Below, one piece after another: positions 24,717-34,981 of a DNA stretch of 64,000 nt. The DNA comes from Oenanthe sinensis. Taxonomy: Eukaryota > Streptophyta > Magnoliopsida > Apiales > Apiaceae. The DNA lies in NCBI GenBank assembly GCA_028671895.1, contig CM053796.1:27340860-27404859 (forward strand), written 5' to 3'. A program made the translations under genes and the position numbers. Within the stretch, counting starts at the first letter, position 1. The number at the start of each line of letters is the position of its first letter. The notes below the pieces were generated by a model, which did no database searches, had not been told where the DNA came from, and saw only the letters and a program-made list of their open reading frames with translations.

Positions 24717-25640
24717 TATCTCATCTAGTAAAAAGCAATGTTATAATATATAGAAAATAGAAACCACTATCTACACCCTCTATTTTACCATACACACTCC
24801 CTATTTTACTATATTCACCTTTTATTTTACTATGTCCACCCCCATCATGACATCATCCACGCCTCAGCCGCCCCCAGCCCCCTTCCCCAGCCTCCAACCT
24901 TGACTTTTCCCTTAGCCACCCTCATTCTCCCTACTCCGATCATCTTCTCTAGTGATTCAAACCACAATTTTTTATCTTCAACTTCATTAATTTTTAATAT
25001 TATTTATTGGTTACTCTTCGATCTCTACACGTTTCAATAATGTAAATTCAATTTTCACCGAATATGACCTACAAAGAATATCACCACTCATAAAAATTAT
25101 CAAATCTGAAATTTAAATATGATATATGTGATATATAAACATTTGTTACCAGATCGACATGTAATCACTAAATTATATTAGATAAATCACAAACATGTAC
25201 TATAAAAATCACTAATTTGTATTATAAAAATTATCAGATTTGAAATTTAAATATGTTATATGTGATATATAAACATCTATTATGAGATCTACATGTAATC
25301 ACTAATATATATTAGATAAATCACTAATTTGTATTATAAAAATCACTAATTTGTATTATGAAAATTATGAAATTCATCAGTTTTGTTCCTTACGAATTTA
25401 ATAAATCTGATTGTTCTACATGCATAACAATGGTGACCGATGATTGAGATTATTATTGGAAGTAGTTGGATAATTGAAAGTAGTAATGGATGATGGTGAT
25501 ATTGATATTGATAGTAATATGATATATAGAGAGATACATACACTTTAATAGTTGAGAAGAGAGGGGGATGAGATGGAGAAGATGATTTCCAGTGAGAACA
25601 CACAAAACAATATCACTCAAAAAATATAAAATATAAAATT
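24717..25640. repeat. Low-complexity element 2 with tandem units
   Basis: Near 24773-24842 about three units of 21 bp contain 'cctattttactat'. Positions 25097-25350 hold two copies of a roughly 140-bp unit with 'aatttaaatatg' and 'tgatatataaacat', followed by 'aatcactaatttgtattat' repeats. The right end is purine-rich. No coding potential is supported. Confidence 0.4.
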
Positions 25641-25863
25641 ATAGAACACTATTGAGCATTAAGGTTTTGTTAATTTGTCATCTATAGTTTTTGTATGTTA
25701 TGTAAATTTTTTTGTTTATTTTTCAATTATTTTTGGTGTTTTATAGTTTTTTCAATGTCCAACAATATTTTATAAGTTATGTCATTATATTTGTTTGGTT
25801 AATCTGTTACTCAAATAAGTGAATTACTCATTGAATCTAAGCACATATAATTATACATATACA

Positions 25864-26510
25864 TATATATAGGGTCACCCTCCAGTGAGAAACCACTAAT
25901 ATGATATATGAGATCTAATATTAACCACTCATTTCAATAATTTATTTTGATTTCACACCACTCATTAATTTTTTCTGCATCTTCATCTTTCACCGTAATT
26001 TTCTTCATACTTCAACTAACACCTCCAGCCACCACCAACTACCTTCATTGCTTATAGACTGTTACTTTTGATAGAATAATAAAATACAAGCTAAAATTAC
26101 CAAAATATTAACATAAATCAACAAAATTAAAAAAAATCACTGAATTTTCAGTCAAATCACCACCGACAACTTTACAAATCAAAGTACAGATCTGATATGT
26201 ATATGTTCCAGAAACAAAACAAACATTGAAACTTACGGGGATTTGGGTCAGAGTATTGTTATGAGTGGTTGGAGAAAAAGAGGTATGATCAGGGAGAGAG
26301 GAAAAAAGGCCGGAAGGAGAGAGAGTGATAAAGAGATATATTTTGCAATTCTAGGAAGGGGGAGAGATATGTTGTAGTCAGCGATATCAGAGGGAAGATG
26401 TTTTTTAGGTTGTGGAATTGGTAGTGGGTCGGAGCTTGGCGGTGGATCCGAACTTAGCCGGAAGTTATAACATTTATGGTAGAACATGGAACCAATTATA
26501 AGATTATTGA
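25864..26510. repeat. Low-complexity element 3 with AATCACC motifs
   Basis: It begins 'tatatagggtcaccctccag' and contains repeated 'aaatcacc' phrases (about 26090-26170) before a purine-rich right part (about 26260-26400). Order and composition echo elements 1 and 2, suggesting one family of non-autonomous repeats. Boundaries are approximate. Confidence 0.35.
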
Positions 26511-26559
26511 TTTAATCTAAGTAAAATTCCTGAACAACACAAGTGTTATATTGCCATCA

Positions 26560-26706
26560 CTGAAAATCATATGCAACATTCCATAACCGAAGTAATTGTA
26601 TTTTGTCCTTAATGAAAAGTAATCGGCAGACATATTTACCAAGCCACTTAATAAATCTACATTCTCAAGACTAGTAAGTGAGCTACGTATATTAAATTTT
26701 ACCTGA
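26560..26706 (+). pseudogene. Element C RNase H C-terminus
   Basis: The plus strand reads ADIFTKPLNKSTFSRLVSEL and continues eight residues to a TGA at 26704-26706. This is the characteristic last segment of copia RNase H and matches ADILTKPLSTDRFNKLRLEL in element E. Upstream traces (NHMQHS, LYFVLNEK) are out of frame or cut. It fixes the element's orientation and shows that the ORF that follows lies downstream of pol. Confidence 0.85.
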
Positions 26707-26789
26707 TTAAAATATGAATTTTTTGTTTTTAATTTTTAAATGGCAACCATGGATAGTGATATTTTTCAAATAAATTTACCTTTGATTAG

Positions 26790-27080
26790 TTGAAAATTTT
26801 TATGTGATTAATTGTTAAATTTTTTAATTGATAAATATTATCTATGGATTGATACTCTTTATCTATTGATGCAGAATTTTTACAGTGTTATTCATTATCC
26901 ATCGAAGTTAACATATCATATCCGTTGATACAGTTATTTATCCATCGACCTATACATATATAATTGTATGTATAAAGTCGATTACTAAATATTGTATTCT
27001 TTCATTTATGTTTTTATCTCACGATCATTTTAGCATTAATTAGAGAAAGATAAATCGATTTAATTTCTAAAATATAAATA
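26790..27080 (+). promoter_or_regulatory. Element C internal promoter: box array plus TATAAATAG
   Basis: TATAAATAG starts at 27073, 165 bp before the accessory ORF's ATG. Upstream, between about 26826 and 26952, boxes such as ATCTATGGATTGAT, ATCTATTGATG, ATCCATCGAAG and ATCCATCGACC are reiterated. They are of the same ATC-YATYGAT kind as those in the C and D LTRs. The interval lies between the pol stop and the next ORF. Promoter function is inferred. Confidence 0.55.
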
Positions 27081-27237
27081 GTGAGTCCTTTTATTTCAAA
27101 CACTTCTCACTTACAATTTTTTAACTCTAGAATTTCTCTATCTCTCTATATGTGTACTAATTTGTCTTAGAACCCTAATTCCCATTCTATTAGAGTCTTT
27201 TATTCTAGTCAATTATTCACTTACTTCTAATCATCAA

Positions 27238-27407
27238 ATGGCACCACAAAAGTAAATCATCACATCCACTGGATTCATCTATGAGCAAACCAATTTTGTT
27301 GATTGCGTTGTTATTGTTGAAGCTCCGAAGGAATTTTATCGCGTGATAAAATTCTTGAGTAACTACAAAGTATCAAAGGCATTGCTCAATGATCCAAAAA
27401 CTGTTTG
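27238..27407 (+). pseudogene. Element C accessory ORF, N-terminal part
   Basis: From ATG 27238 the frame reads MAPQK, a stop, then about 50 open codons including EFYRVIKFLSNYKVSKALL before element B interrupts it. It resembles the N-terminus of the element B accessory ORF (QYKCFTRFLIDSYLKEALL). Across the insertion the frame continues with residues ending EFWRTV, aligning with EQF-stop-ATV in B at equal length. This shows that the two pieces were one ORF. Function is unknown. It resembles 'putative plant transposon protein' sequences (PF20167-like), from memory. Confidence 0.7.
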
Positions 27408-28549
27408 TGTTAGGAATAATGAGTCAAGAAATTTATAGAGGGGGAGTAAATGTATACTTCAACCTTTTTCTTTTCTTTGTAGATGCAATGAAATTTGATG
27501 AACTGATTTACAACTTGAATCTTTGAACAAGTTAAGTGTTTATCAAAGTGTTTGCTAAATCATGGAATAGTAAAATAAACACAGATGTAACTTTCAATCT
27601 AATTGCATTAGAAAGAATTTTTGCTACAATCTGAAGTTCAAATTGAACTTCAGCTTCTTGTTCTTGGAAGATTACAATGTAAATTCTAAGACTACTGTCA
27701 AATGTGGCTGTGCATAAAATATATAGACAACATGTCCTGTGCACATGCTCACATAAGACAGTTTGGCTAAAACTAGAAATAGACAAGACATACTTTACAT
27801 TTGACTAATATCTATTTCTAGCTAACACTGTTGTGATAGACTGCTACATCCAGCCTTATATCTTCTGTCACTTGTCTTGACTATCTTCCCAGCTTCATTG
27901 TAGACTTGTCTCTATCTTTGCAGGCTTGACTTATCCTGTAAAAATAGAGTTGTAAATTATCTATCTTATTTTACAATTCTCCTAGAAAATAGCTCCTTGG
28001 TGCAGTCGAGTACTCTGTTTAAATTGATACGAGAAGTCATAGTGAATGAGTTCTCGATTGAGTACTAGTTGTGACTTCTCGATTAGTTCTTAAGAGATTG
28101 ACTTCTCGAATGAATAGACTTCTCAATTGCATGCTTTGTTTGATGACTTCTCGATTGGAATACACTTCTTGAATGAACACTTAAAATTGTGACTTCTCGA
28201 TTGACTCAACTTTACTACTTCTCGAATGCTCTTTTTCCTAACTTCTCGAATTGTTTGTCTGGACTTCTCGAATGATTAATATTTCACACTACTCGAATGA
28301 CTTCAATATTTTGACTTCTCGAATGACTGACTTCTCCAAAAAGTCTTCTTTGTCTTGTTGCATGATTCAACTTAAATCTTCTAACAGACTTTATTCTTGA
28401 CTTTATTTACAACTTGAAATACAATCTGATTAGACTTCTATCTACAATAATACATAGAGATATCTAAGTCACTACCCTATTATAAAAGTACAAACTATGT
28501 TATAGCAAGACAAATAATTACATAGGCTATGCTTGATTTGGGTCCAACA
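27408..28549 (-). repeat. Element B 3' LTR
   Basis: In element sense the LTR starts TGTTGGACCC and ends CCTAACA. Upstream of a TATA-like stretch (about 27716-27726) lies an array of about 13 CTTCTCGA(A/T) boxes on the plus strand (28020-28345). In element sense these read ATTCGAGAAGTC. Confidence 0.85.
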
Positions 28550-28563
28550 ATCTCCCCCAATTT
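28550..28563 (-). other. Element B polypurine tract
   Basis: The plus strand ATCTCCCCCAAT lies directly inside the 3' LTR, giving ATTGGGGGAGAT in element sense. It is the same position and kind of sequence as in elements A, D and E. Confidence 0.75.
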
Positions 28564-28604
28564 AGAAAATGATAAATTTTACAAATTAATACAAGATATC
28601 AAGC

Positions 28605-31600
28605 CTACTTATTCTGTTGTTGTTGATGATTTGCCTGACCATATCTTTCTTTTCTTTCTCTTTCCTCCCTTGCCTTGTTTTCTTCAATAGCCTCTAGAAT
28701 CTGTTGTTTGGCCATGACTTCTTCAATCAATATTGGATCTTTCAACATGTCAGCAGTAATTTTGAGGGTTTGCATAGGATTGTCTTGAATAAACTTGAGT
28801 CTGATTTTGATTATTGCTCCACTTCTTAGTTTGAATTCAATTCTATTAGGAGCCTTGAACACCCTGCACTTTCACTGCCTTCTCAATTCTTCAAACAACT
28901 TTTCTATTATTTCCTCTTCCTTCCTATTCTTGTCAACCATCTCCTCCATACACTTGACTTTGTCAACCTTCTTCTAATATTTCTTTGCCAGGTACTCAGC
29001 TATTTCCATCATCTTCAATTTATCAATCATGCTTCTCTTGTCAAATAAGCTAATCATTCTCCTAATGTCATAAGTGGTAGCATTTGATTTATCAGGATGG
29101 AAACCTCTTTCTTCTTCATCAACAGTTATAACAAACATCCTTTTGTCCTTGATTTCTACTTTGACAATTCTGTTGGCCTTCCACTATTTGATCATTCTTT
29201 TATTAACCTCATCAACTTCTTGGATAGGCTTAACTTGAAGACCCTTATCAAGAACAATGAGCTGCTTTCTCCATTTATGACATCTAACTAGCAATGAGCT
29301 AGTAGATTTCTTGAACCTAGTTGTTTTAGCAGTGTTGACCTTAATTTGTTGACTTGACTTCAATTTCTCTATTTAATTCTTTCCAATTTCCTTCCTTATC
29401 ACTCCATGTGCAGTCACTTTCATAAACATTCTTCTTGGAGATTTGGATTTAGGAGCAATAGCAGTTTCAGAAACTGTTGGGATCACACTAGTACCTTGAG
29501 ATTTGGTAGGTGTACTAGAATGAATCCCAATAGCTTGCTGATTGGAAGGATTTCTCCTTTGATACTTTTTCTCTTTCTCAGACTCTTCTCTTTTCTTTTT
29601 ATCCACATTTTCCTTTTTTTGTTTTCCTTCTTTCCGCCCTTATCACTCCTGGACTCAGGCTTTTTGTCATTCTTGTCCTGATCCTTGTCCTCATTATCCT
29701 TCTTCTGTTTCTTCAACTCTTCACTTATAAAGTCAGAAACTTGTTCACTTGCAAACTTCTTCATCTTCTCCACAATCACATTGTCTTCAACTTGTTTTAC
29801 CTTTTTACTTTTCAATCAACTCAATCAGGTTTATGATTTGACTTCTGTTTCCTGAATTGAGATGTTGAGGAATCTTGAAATGTGCAATCTTTTCTCCTCT
29901 AGTCATGTGCATCACTCCATCTGGGCTGCAGTAAGTTCCAGGAAGTGCATTGGGTAGGAGAGGACCCAATATTTGCTTTTTCAGTTCTTCATCCTTATGA
30001 GTTACTAACTCCACTGCATTGTACAGACACTCCAGCTCAGTGTAAGATAGTCTTTGAAATAATGCAACTAAAACTTTGAAGTAACCAGACTCTATCTGTA
30101 TTAAAGGCTCTTTAAATATTTAACCATTCTTCTCAAATTTAACTCCTTTTACTACAACAATAGCATTGTCAAGCATCTTCTTATAGCTTCAATGATTGCC
30201 CTTGACTTGCTTTTTGATGTGATGCAGAAGGTCCAAGAAATCTTTGTCAGTATTGGGCGTTAGAATTTCATTTTTGAGCTTTCTCATAACTGCCTTTTGC
30301 CTTTCAGCCTATATCTCATCTCTCATTTCCTTCTCGCCCTTAGGTTTGATATATTGTCTTGAGAGAAAGGTAGAATGACTTGGCTTGATTTGATTTGGAG
30401 CTGGTTCTGGAGGAGCTTGACTTGTTTGTCCCAAGTTAGAGATAAGTTTTTACAGAGAAGTGAGTTGAGCAGATATACTTGCAAGTGTAGTGCCTTGAGT
30501 TGTAGAAGAATGAACAAGCTCCCTCTTAAGATTTTAAACATCTGACACACTGTAGAACCTGTGGTGGAGAGCGAGTCCACTCTAGCATTTAATTCATCAA
30601 TTGTGGAGGCTCAGGCAGCTTCATCTTTAGCATTTGACTGATAATAGATATCCACTTAGAGAGGTGATAAGGTGTGTAGAGGAACATCCTTAGGCAACCT
30701 ATCTGCATGCCTATTTTTGTATAGAACTTCAACCATATTGTTGATCCTCCTTTGATTGTCCAGGATAGCTCTGTTACTGTTGATCATTTCCTTAAACACT
30801 TTCTACACAGTCTCTATCTTTGAATGAAGAATAGATGACTTGTCAGACTCTCCTCTTGGAACACTTCCATAAAAACCTCCAGGCCTCAACTTGTCTTCTA
30901 TAGCCTTCAAAGTACCCTCTAGCTTGGCCATGTGATCATTTATTTCAGACTAACCCATTTGGCAAGGTAGTAGTTTGACTGCAGTTGGACCTTGGCAGCT
31001 TCATGAATTGCATCATACATGGCACTAGAAGTAAAAATTCTCACATGATCCAAGAGAAGTGAGATACTTCTGTCTAGTCCATTCCAATACCTCCTCCATG
31101 CTAACTGTTGATCTACCATCCAACCAGGCATCTACATTGGCCTCTTCATCTTTAGCCACATTTATATTCTTCTCCTTCAATTACTCCTGATCTTTTGCAT
31201 ACTACAGCATTATTGCAGCATAGTCCTTGTTTGGCAAATGAGAAATCAGTAGCTACTGTGCAATGTGATAGAATCCCTCCAATTGATCTCCATACAACTC
31301 CTTCAATTTTTCATCTAAAAGTGACCTGCCAAGAGATGATGGTCCTGGTTGCCTGTCATGTTGTACAGGTTTCAGCCATTGTGACAGAGAGTGAGAGCTA
31401 GGGCCACTTGTTATAGTGGTCCCATCAGCATCTATTTCTTCATCCAATTTCTCAGATGATTCATTAAATACTGGATGGACAGGTGATTTCTCCTGAGTAG
31501 AAAATCTTTGAATGACTAGGGAGTGTCCAGGGGCTTCCATTTGCATGGTATGGAGGTCCCCTAGATTACCCAATGTCTATGAAGAAACTTGACTTTGATA

Positions 31601-33242
31601 TGCCTGAGCCCCCATAGAGTCTGAAGTAAAAACTCCTGAAACCTCTGTGGTTTTGATCGTGTGATCAGGATATGCCTTAGCATGCATTCCCTCACCATCA
31701 AAATGAATGTCCTGAGTGGTGAACACGGTGTCATGCACCAAGTCACTTGAATGGGGATCACCAGGGAAGTAGGAATCCTGATGATCAACAACCTCAAGTG
31801 TTTGGCTAGACACAATTGGTTGAGAAGAAATTTGAGAGGTGGAAGTGAGAGTGTGAGTAGAACTGAGTATTGGCAACTCTCCTTGAAAAAATGGGGAAGT
31901 TTCAAAAGAAGATCCTACTTGTGCACAGTGTGTCTCCTTTTCTACTAAAACTTTTTCATTGACAAGAGTAAATTCCTGCAATGGTGCAGACTCTGTACAG
32001 GATGGAGTGGGCTGGCACCCAATTTCAATAGATGCACTTTGTTGAGAAAGTGCACCTGGAAGTAGGTTTAGTCCCTTTTTAATCTCTACATCCTGTTGGG
32101 AGGATGTAGAGTGGTCTATTGTCGCCTTTTTAATCTTTTTCCTCCCGGTTAAAGGATCCACAAGTGACTGATCTAAAACATCTTCATTTTCTACAACAGT
32201 CTTTAGCACTCTTTTCTTAACAGTTTTCTTCTTTTTCTTATTTACAACTACACCCTATTGAGAGGATGTAGAGGTTGGTTGGCTAACATCTAGAGGATTC
32301 AAAGAAGGGTTAGCAGTTGGGTTAGAAGTCCTTGGGTTAGGTGCATTAGGTTCTTCTGCAACCTTAGGACCTTCTACTGCATCAAGATAACCATATTTTG
32401 GTTGCACAGGTGGGTACCCCTAAATACACTCACCATGTGAGGTGTAATTTGAAGGGGCACATTCACTGTGTTTCTCCTATCCAATGTAGTAAAAATAATA
32501 TTTGACATGGATTTGGAATACCCAATTCTCTGTTTATTCATCCCAGGCAATTCAATTAAACTAGCATTTTTATAATTGAGAATTAATTTAATAAAGCGAG
32601 GGAAGAAAATCTCATTACCTTTCTTGGGAATCCTGGTTATGAGTTGCTCAAGAACTAGCTTTCCAACATTGAGCTTTTAGTTGTAAGCTAATGAGTAGGC
32701 CAGCTTCATGGCAATGAGGCTTATCTGGTCAAATCATGTTTTCCTGCAGGTGAAGACCTTAATATAGTGTCGAACAGGAATGATCATTCCTTCCTCACGA
32801 ATTTCTTTTTTATCTTTCCAAGTTTGTACTTCTCTGCTCCTTTGTCCACAGTGTCAGAATATCTAATGAACTCTAGGAAGTCTAGAAGATCATCTTCAGT
32901 TGGTTCTTCATTAAATTCCTCACTTTGCACTTTCAAGCTTTTGTTAACATCATCTTCATCAAAACTTATGTCTTCTCCTTGGATTTTACAGGTGACCACC
33001 ACTTTCAAGCTCCCATCCTCCAGAGCTATGTTTTCCCAACCTACAGTTGCCTAAAACTGCTCAAGAATGTCAAGGTAGAGAGTGGGGTTTGCTAACAGAG
33101 CCTCCTTTAGATATGAGTCTATGAGAAATCTAGTGAAACATTTGTACTGGGATTTTGCATCAGCATCTCTGGTTATGGATAAGAAGTTGGTTTCAGGAAT
33201 GACAAAGACTTCGGTGCTAGGGTTGGAACTTGAGGACGCCAT
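28605..33242 (-). pseudogene. Element B accessory ORF (aORF), broken
   Basis: It starts at ATG 33242 (MASSSSNPSTEVFVIPETNF) and runs about 4.6 kb, broken by stops and frameshifts into pieces such as 33051-33242, 32784-33008, 31577-32209, 29483-29815 and 28605-28862. The N-terminal part (SQYKCFTRFLIDSYLKEALL, then VVVTCKIQGEDISFDEDDVN) matches element C and, more distantly, element E. A Ser/Thr-rich middle (31577-32209) and a Lys/Glu/Asp-rich coiled-coil-like stretch (29483-29815) follow. No enzyme motif, signal peptide or membrane segment is seen. The stop at 33051 replaces the Trp of EFW in the C copy. Function is unknown; a PF20167-like relation is only my impression. Confidence 0.65.
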
Positions 33243-33384
33243 TGAATTAGTGTGTAGAAAGAGAGAAAAGAAGAAACGGAAGTTTTAGAGAGAAGAAGTG
33301 AGGGTTCAAGAGTAACAGTTTGAATGCAAGGGTTTCATTGAGTTTGTAGTGAAGCATAGAAATGACATGTTACATCTACTTTGC

Positions 33385-33830
33385 TATTTATATGACACAG
33401 ACAACTCGACTAGAATAATAATCGATTTTAGTGATCGAGAACTCGGAAAAGAGTAAAGCTGTTTTAGTAGAGAACTGTCAGACTTTGATCGAGAACTAAG
33501 ACAATCGAGAACTCACTCAAGCTACAGTCGAGAACTCTGATGATTCGAGAACTCTCAAAAGTACTTGATCGAGAACTCTAGAAATGATCTATTCGATAAC
33601 TCATAACATCATGATTCGAGAACTCATAGAATTGAATGATTCGAGAACTCAAGACATTCGAGAACTCTTAGTATTGAATGATTCGAGAACTCAAGACATT
33701 CGACAACTCTTAGAATTGAATGATTGGAGAACTCAAGACATTCGAGAACTCTCAGAATTGAATGATTCGAGAACTCAAGAATTTATACTTAGTCGAAAAG
33801 TCAGAAAGAATGGCAACTTAACTAAAAAAA
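33385..33830 (-). promoter_or_regulatory. Element B internal promoter: TATAAATAG plus TTCTCGA box array
   Basis: TATAAATAG (minus strand, TATAAATA at 33385-33392) lies 143 bp before the accessory ORF's ATG. Directly upstream in element sense (33415-33800) are a dozen or more GAGTTCTCGAAT/GAGTTCTCGATC boxes. They have the same TTCTCGA core as the LTR array but in the opposite orientation relative to the element. Several copies sit in a repeated unit with 'agaattgaatgattcgagaa'. Promoter function is inferred. Confidence 0.6.
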
Positions 33831-33837
33831 CTGTTTG

Positions 33838-34976
33838 TGTTAGGAATAATGAGTCAAGAAGTTTACAGGGGGGTGAATGTATACTTCAACCTTTTTCTTT
33901 TCTTTGTAGATGCAATGAAATTTGATGAACTAATTTACAACTTGAATCTTTGAACAAGTTAAGTTTTTATCAAAGTATTTGTTAAATCATGGAACAGTAA
34001 AATAAACACAGATGTAACTTTCAATCTAATGGTATTAGAAAGAATCTTTGCTACAATCTGAAGTTCAAATTAAAATTCAACTTCTTGTTCTTGGAAGATT
34101 ACAATGTAAATTCTAAGACTACTGTCAAATGTGGTTGTGCATAAAATATATAGACAACATGTCCTGTGCACATGCTCACATAAGACAGTTTGGCTAAAAC
34201 TAGAAATAGACAAGACATACTATACATTTGACTAATATCTATTTTTAGCTAACACTATTGTGACAGACTGCTACATCCAGCCTTATATCTTTTGTCACTT
34301 GTCTTGACTATCTTCCCAGCTTCATTATAGACTTGTCTCTATCTTTGTAGGCTTGACTTATCCTATAAAAACAGAGCTACAAATTATCTGTCTTGTTTTA
34401 CAATTCTCCTAGAAAATAGCTCATTGGTGCAGTCGAGTACTCTATTTAAATTGATTCGAGAAGTCATAGTGATTGACTTCTCGATTGAGTACTATCTGTG
34501 ACTTCTCGATTAGTTCTTAAGAGATTGACTTCTCGAATGAATAGACTTCTCGTCTGCATGCTTTGTTTGATGACTTCTCGATTGGACTAGACTTCTCGAA
34601 TGAACACTTGAAACTGTGACTTCTCGATTGACTCAGTTTTACTACTTCTCGAATGCTCCTTTTGCTAACTTCTCGAATTGTTTGTTTGGACTTCTCGAAT
34701 GACTAACATTTCACACTACTCGAATGGCTTCAATATTTTGACTTCTCGAATGACTGACTTCTCCAAAAAGTCTTTTTTGTCTTGTTGCATGATTCAACTT
34801 GAATCTTCTAACAGACTTTATTCTTGACTTTATTTACAACTTGAAATACAATCTGATTAGACTTCTATCTGCAATAATACATAGAGATATCTAAGTCACT
34901 ACCATATTACAGAAGTACAAACTATGTTATAGCAAGACAAATAATTACATAGGCTAGGCTTGATTTGGGTCCAATG
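33838..34976 (-). repeat. Element B 5' LTR
   Basis: Partner of 27408-28549. Its outer end reads CCAATG where the partner has CCAACA, so the terminal bases are altered. The inner edge is preceded by AAAAACTGTTTG, identical to the 12 bases outside the other LTR, rather than by a PBS. Confidence 0.85.
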
Positions 34977-34981
34977 GTTTG

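Larger units (their letters stand above)
27408..34976 (-). mobile_element. Copia-related element 'B': LTRs plus accessory ORF, no gag-pol
   Basis: LTRs of 1142 and 1139 bp (27408-28549 and 33838-34976) flank a 5.3-kb interior, with target duplication GTTTG. A purine tract follows the left LTR, so the element reads right to left. The interior carries only an accessory ORF with its own promoter-like region. I find no gag, protease, integrase, RT or RNase H, and no PBS next to the right LTR. By eye the LTRs differ at roughly 65 positions (about 6%), so B is much older than element A. It is a non-autonomous derivative that would need proteins from a relative. Confidence 0.85.

Noticed and set aside
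24192..26487. Minus-strand ORFs rich in His, Tyr, Ser and Pro
   Set aside because: They are translations of purine-rich simple sequence in non-autonomous elements; no start context or domain supports a protein.
28020..28345. CRISPR-like appearance of evenly spaced short repeats in the LTRs
   Set aside because: Repeats are 8-12 bp, degenerate and inside plant LTRs with TATA boxes; no cas genes and a eukaryotic context.
33584..33925. Plus-strand ORF encoding a repeated NDSRTQDIREL peptide
   Set aside because: It is a by-product of the TTCGAGAACTC box array in element B; no homology, and it runs into the LTR.
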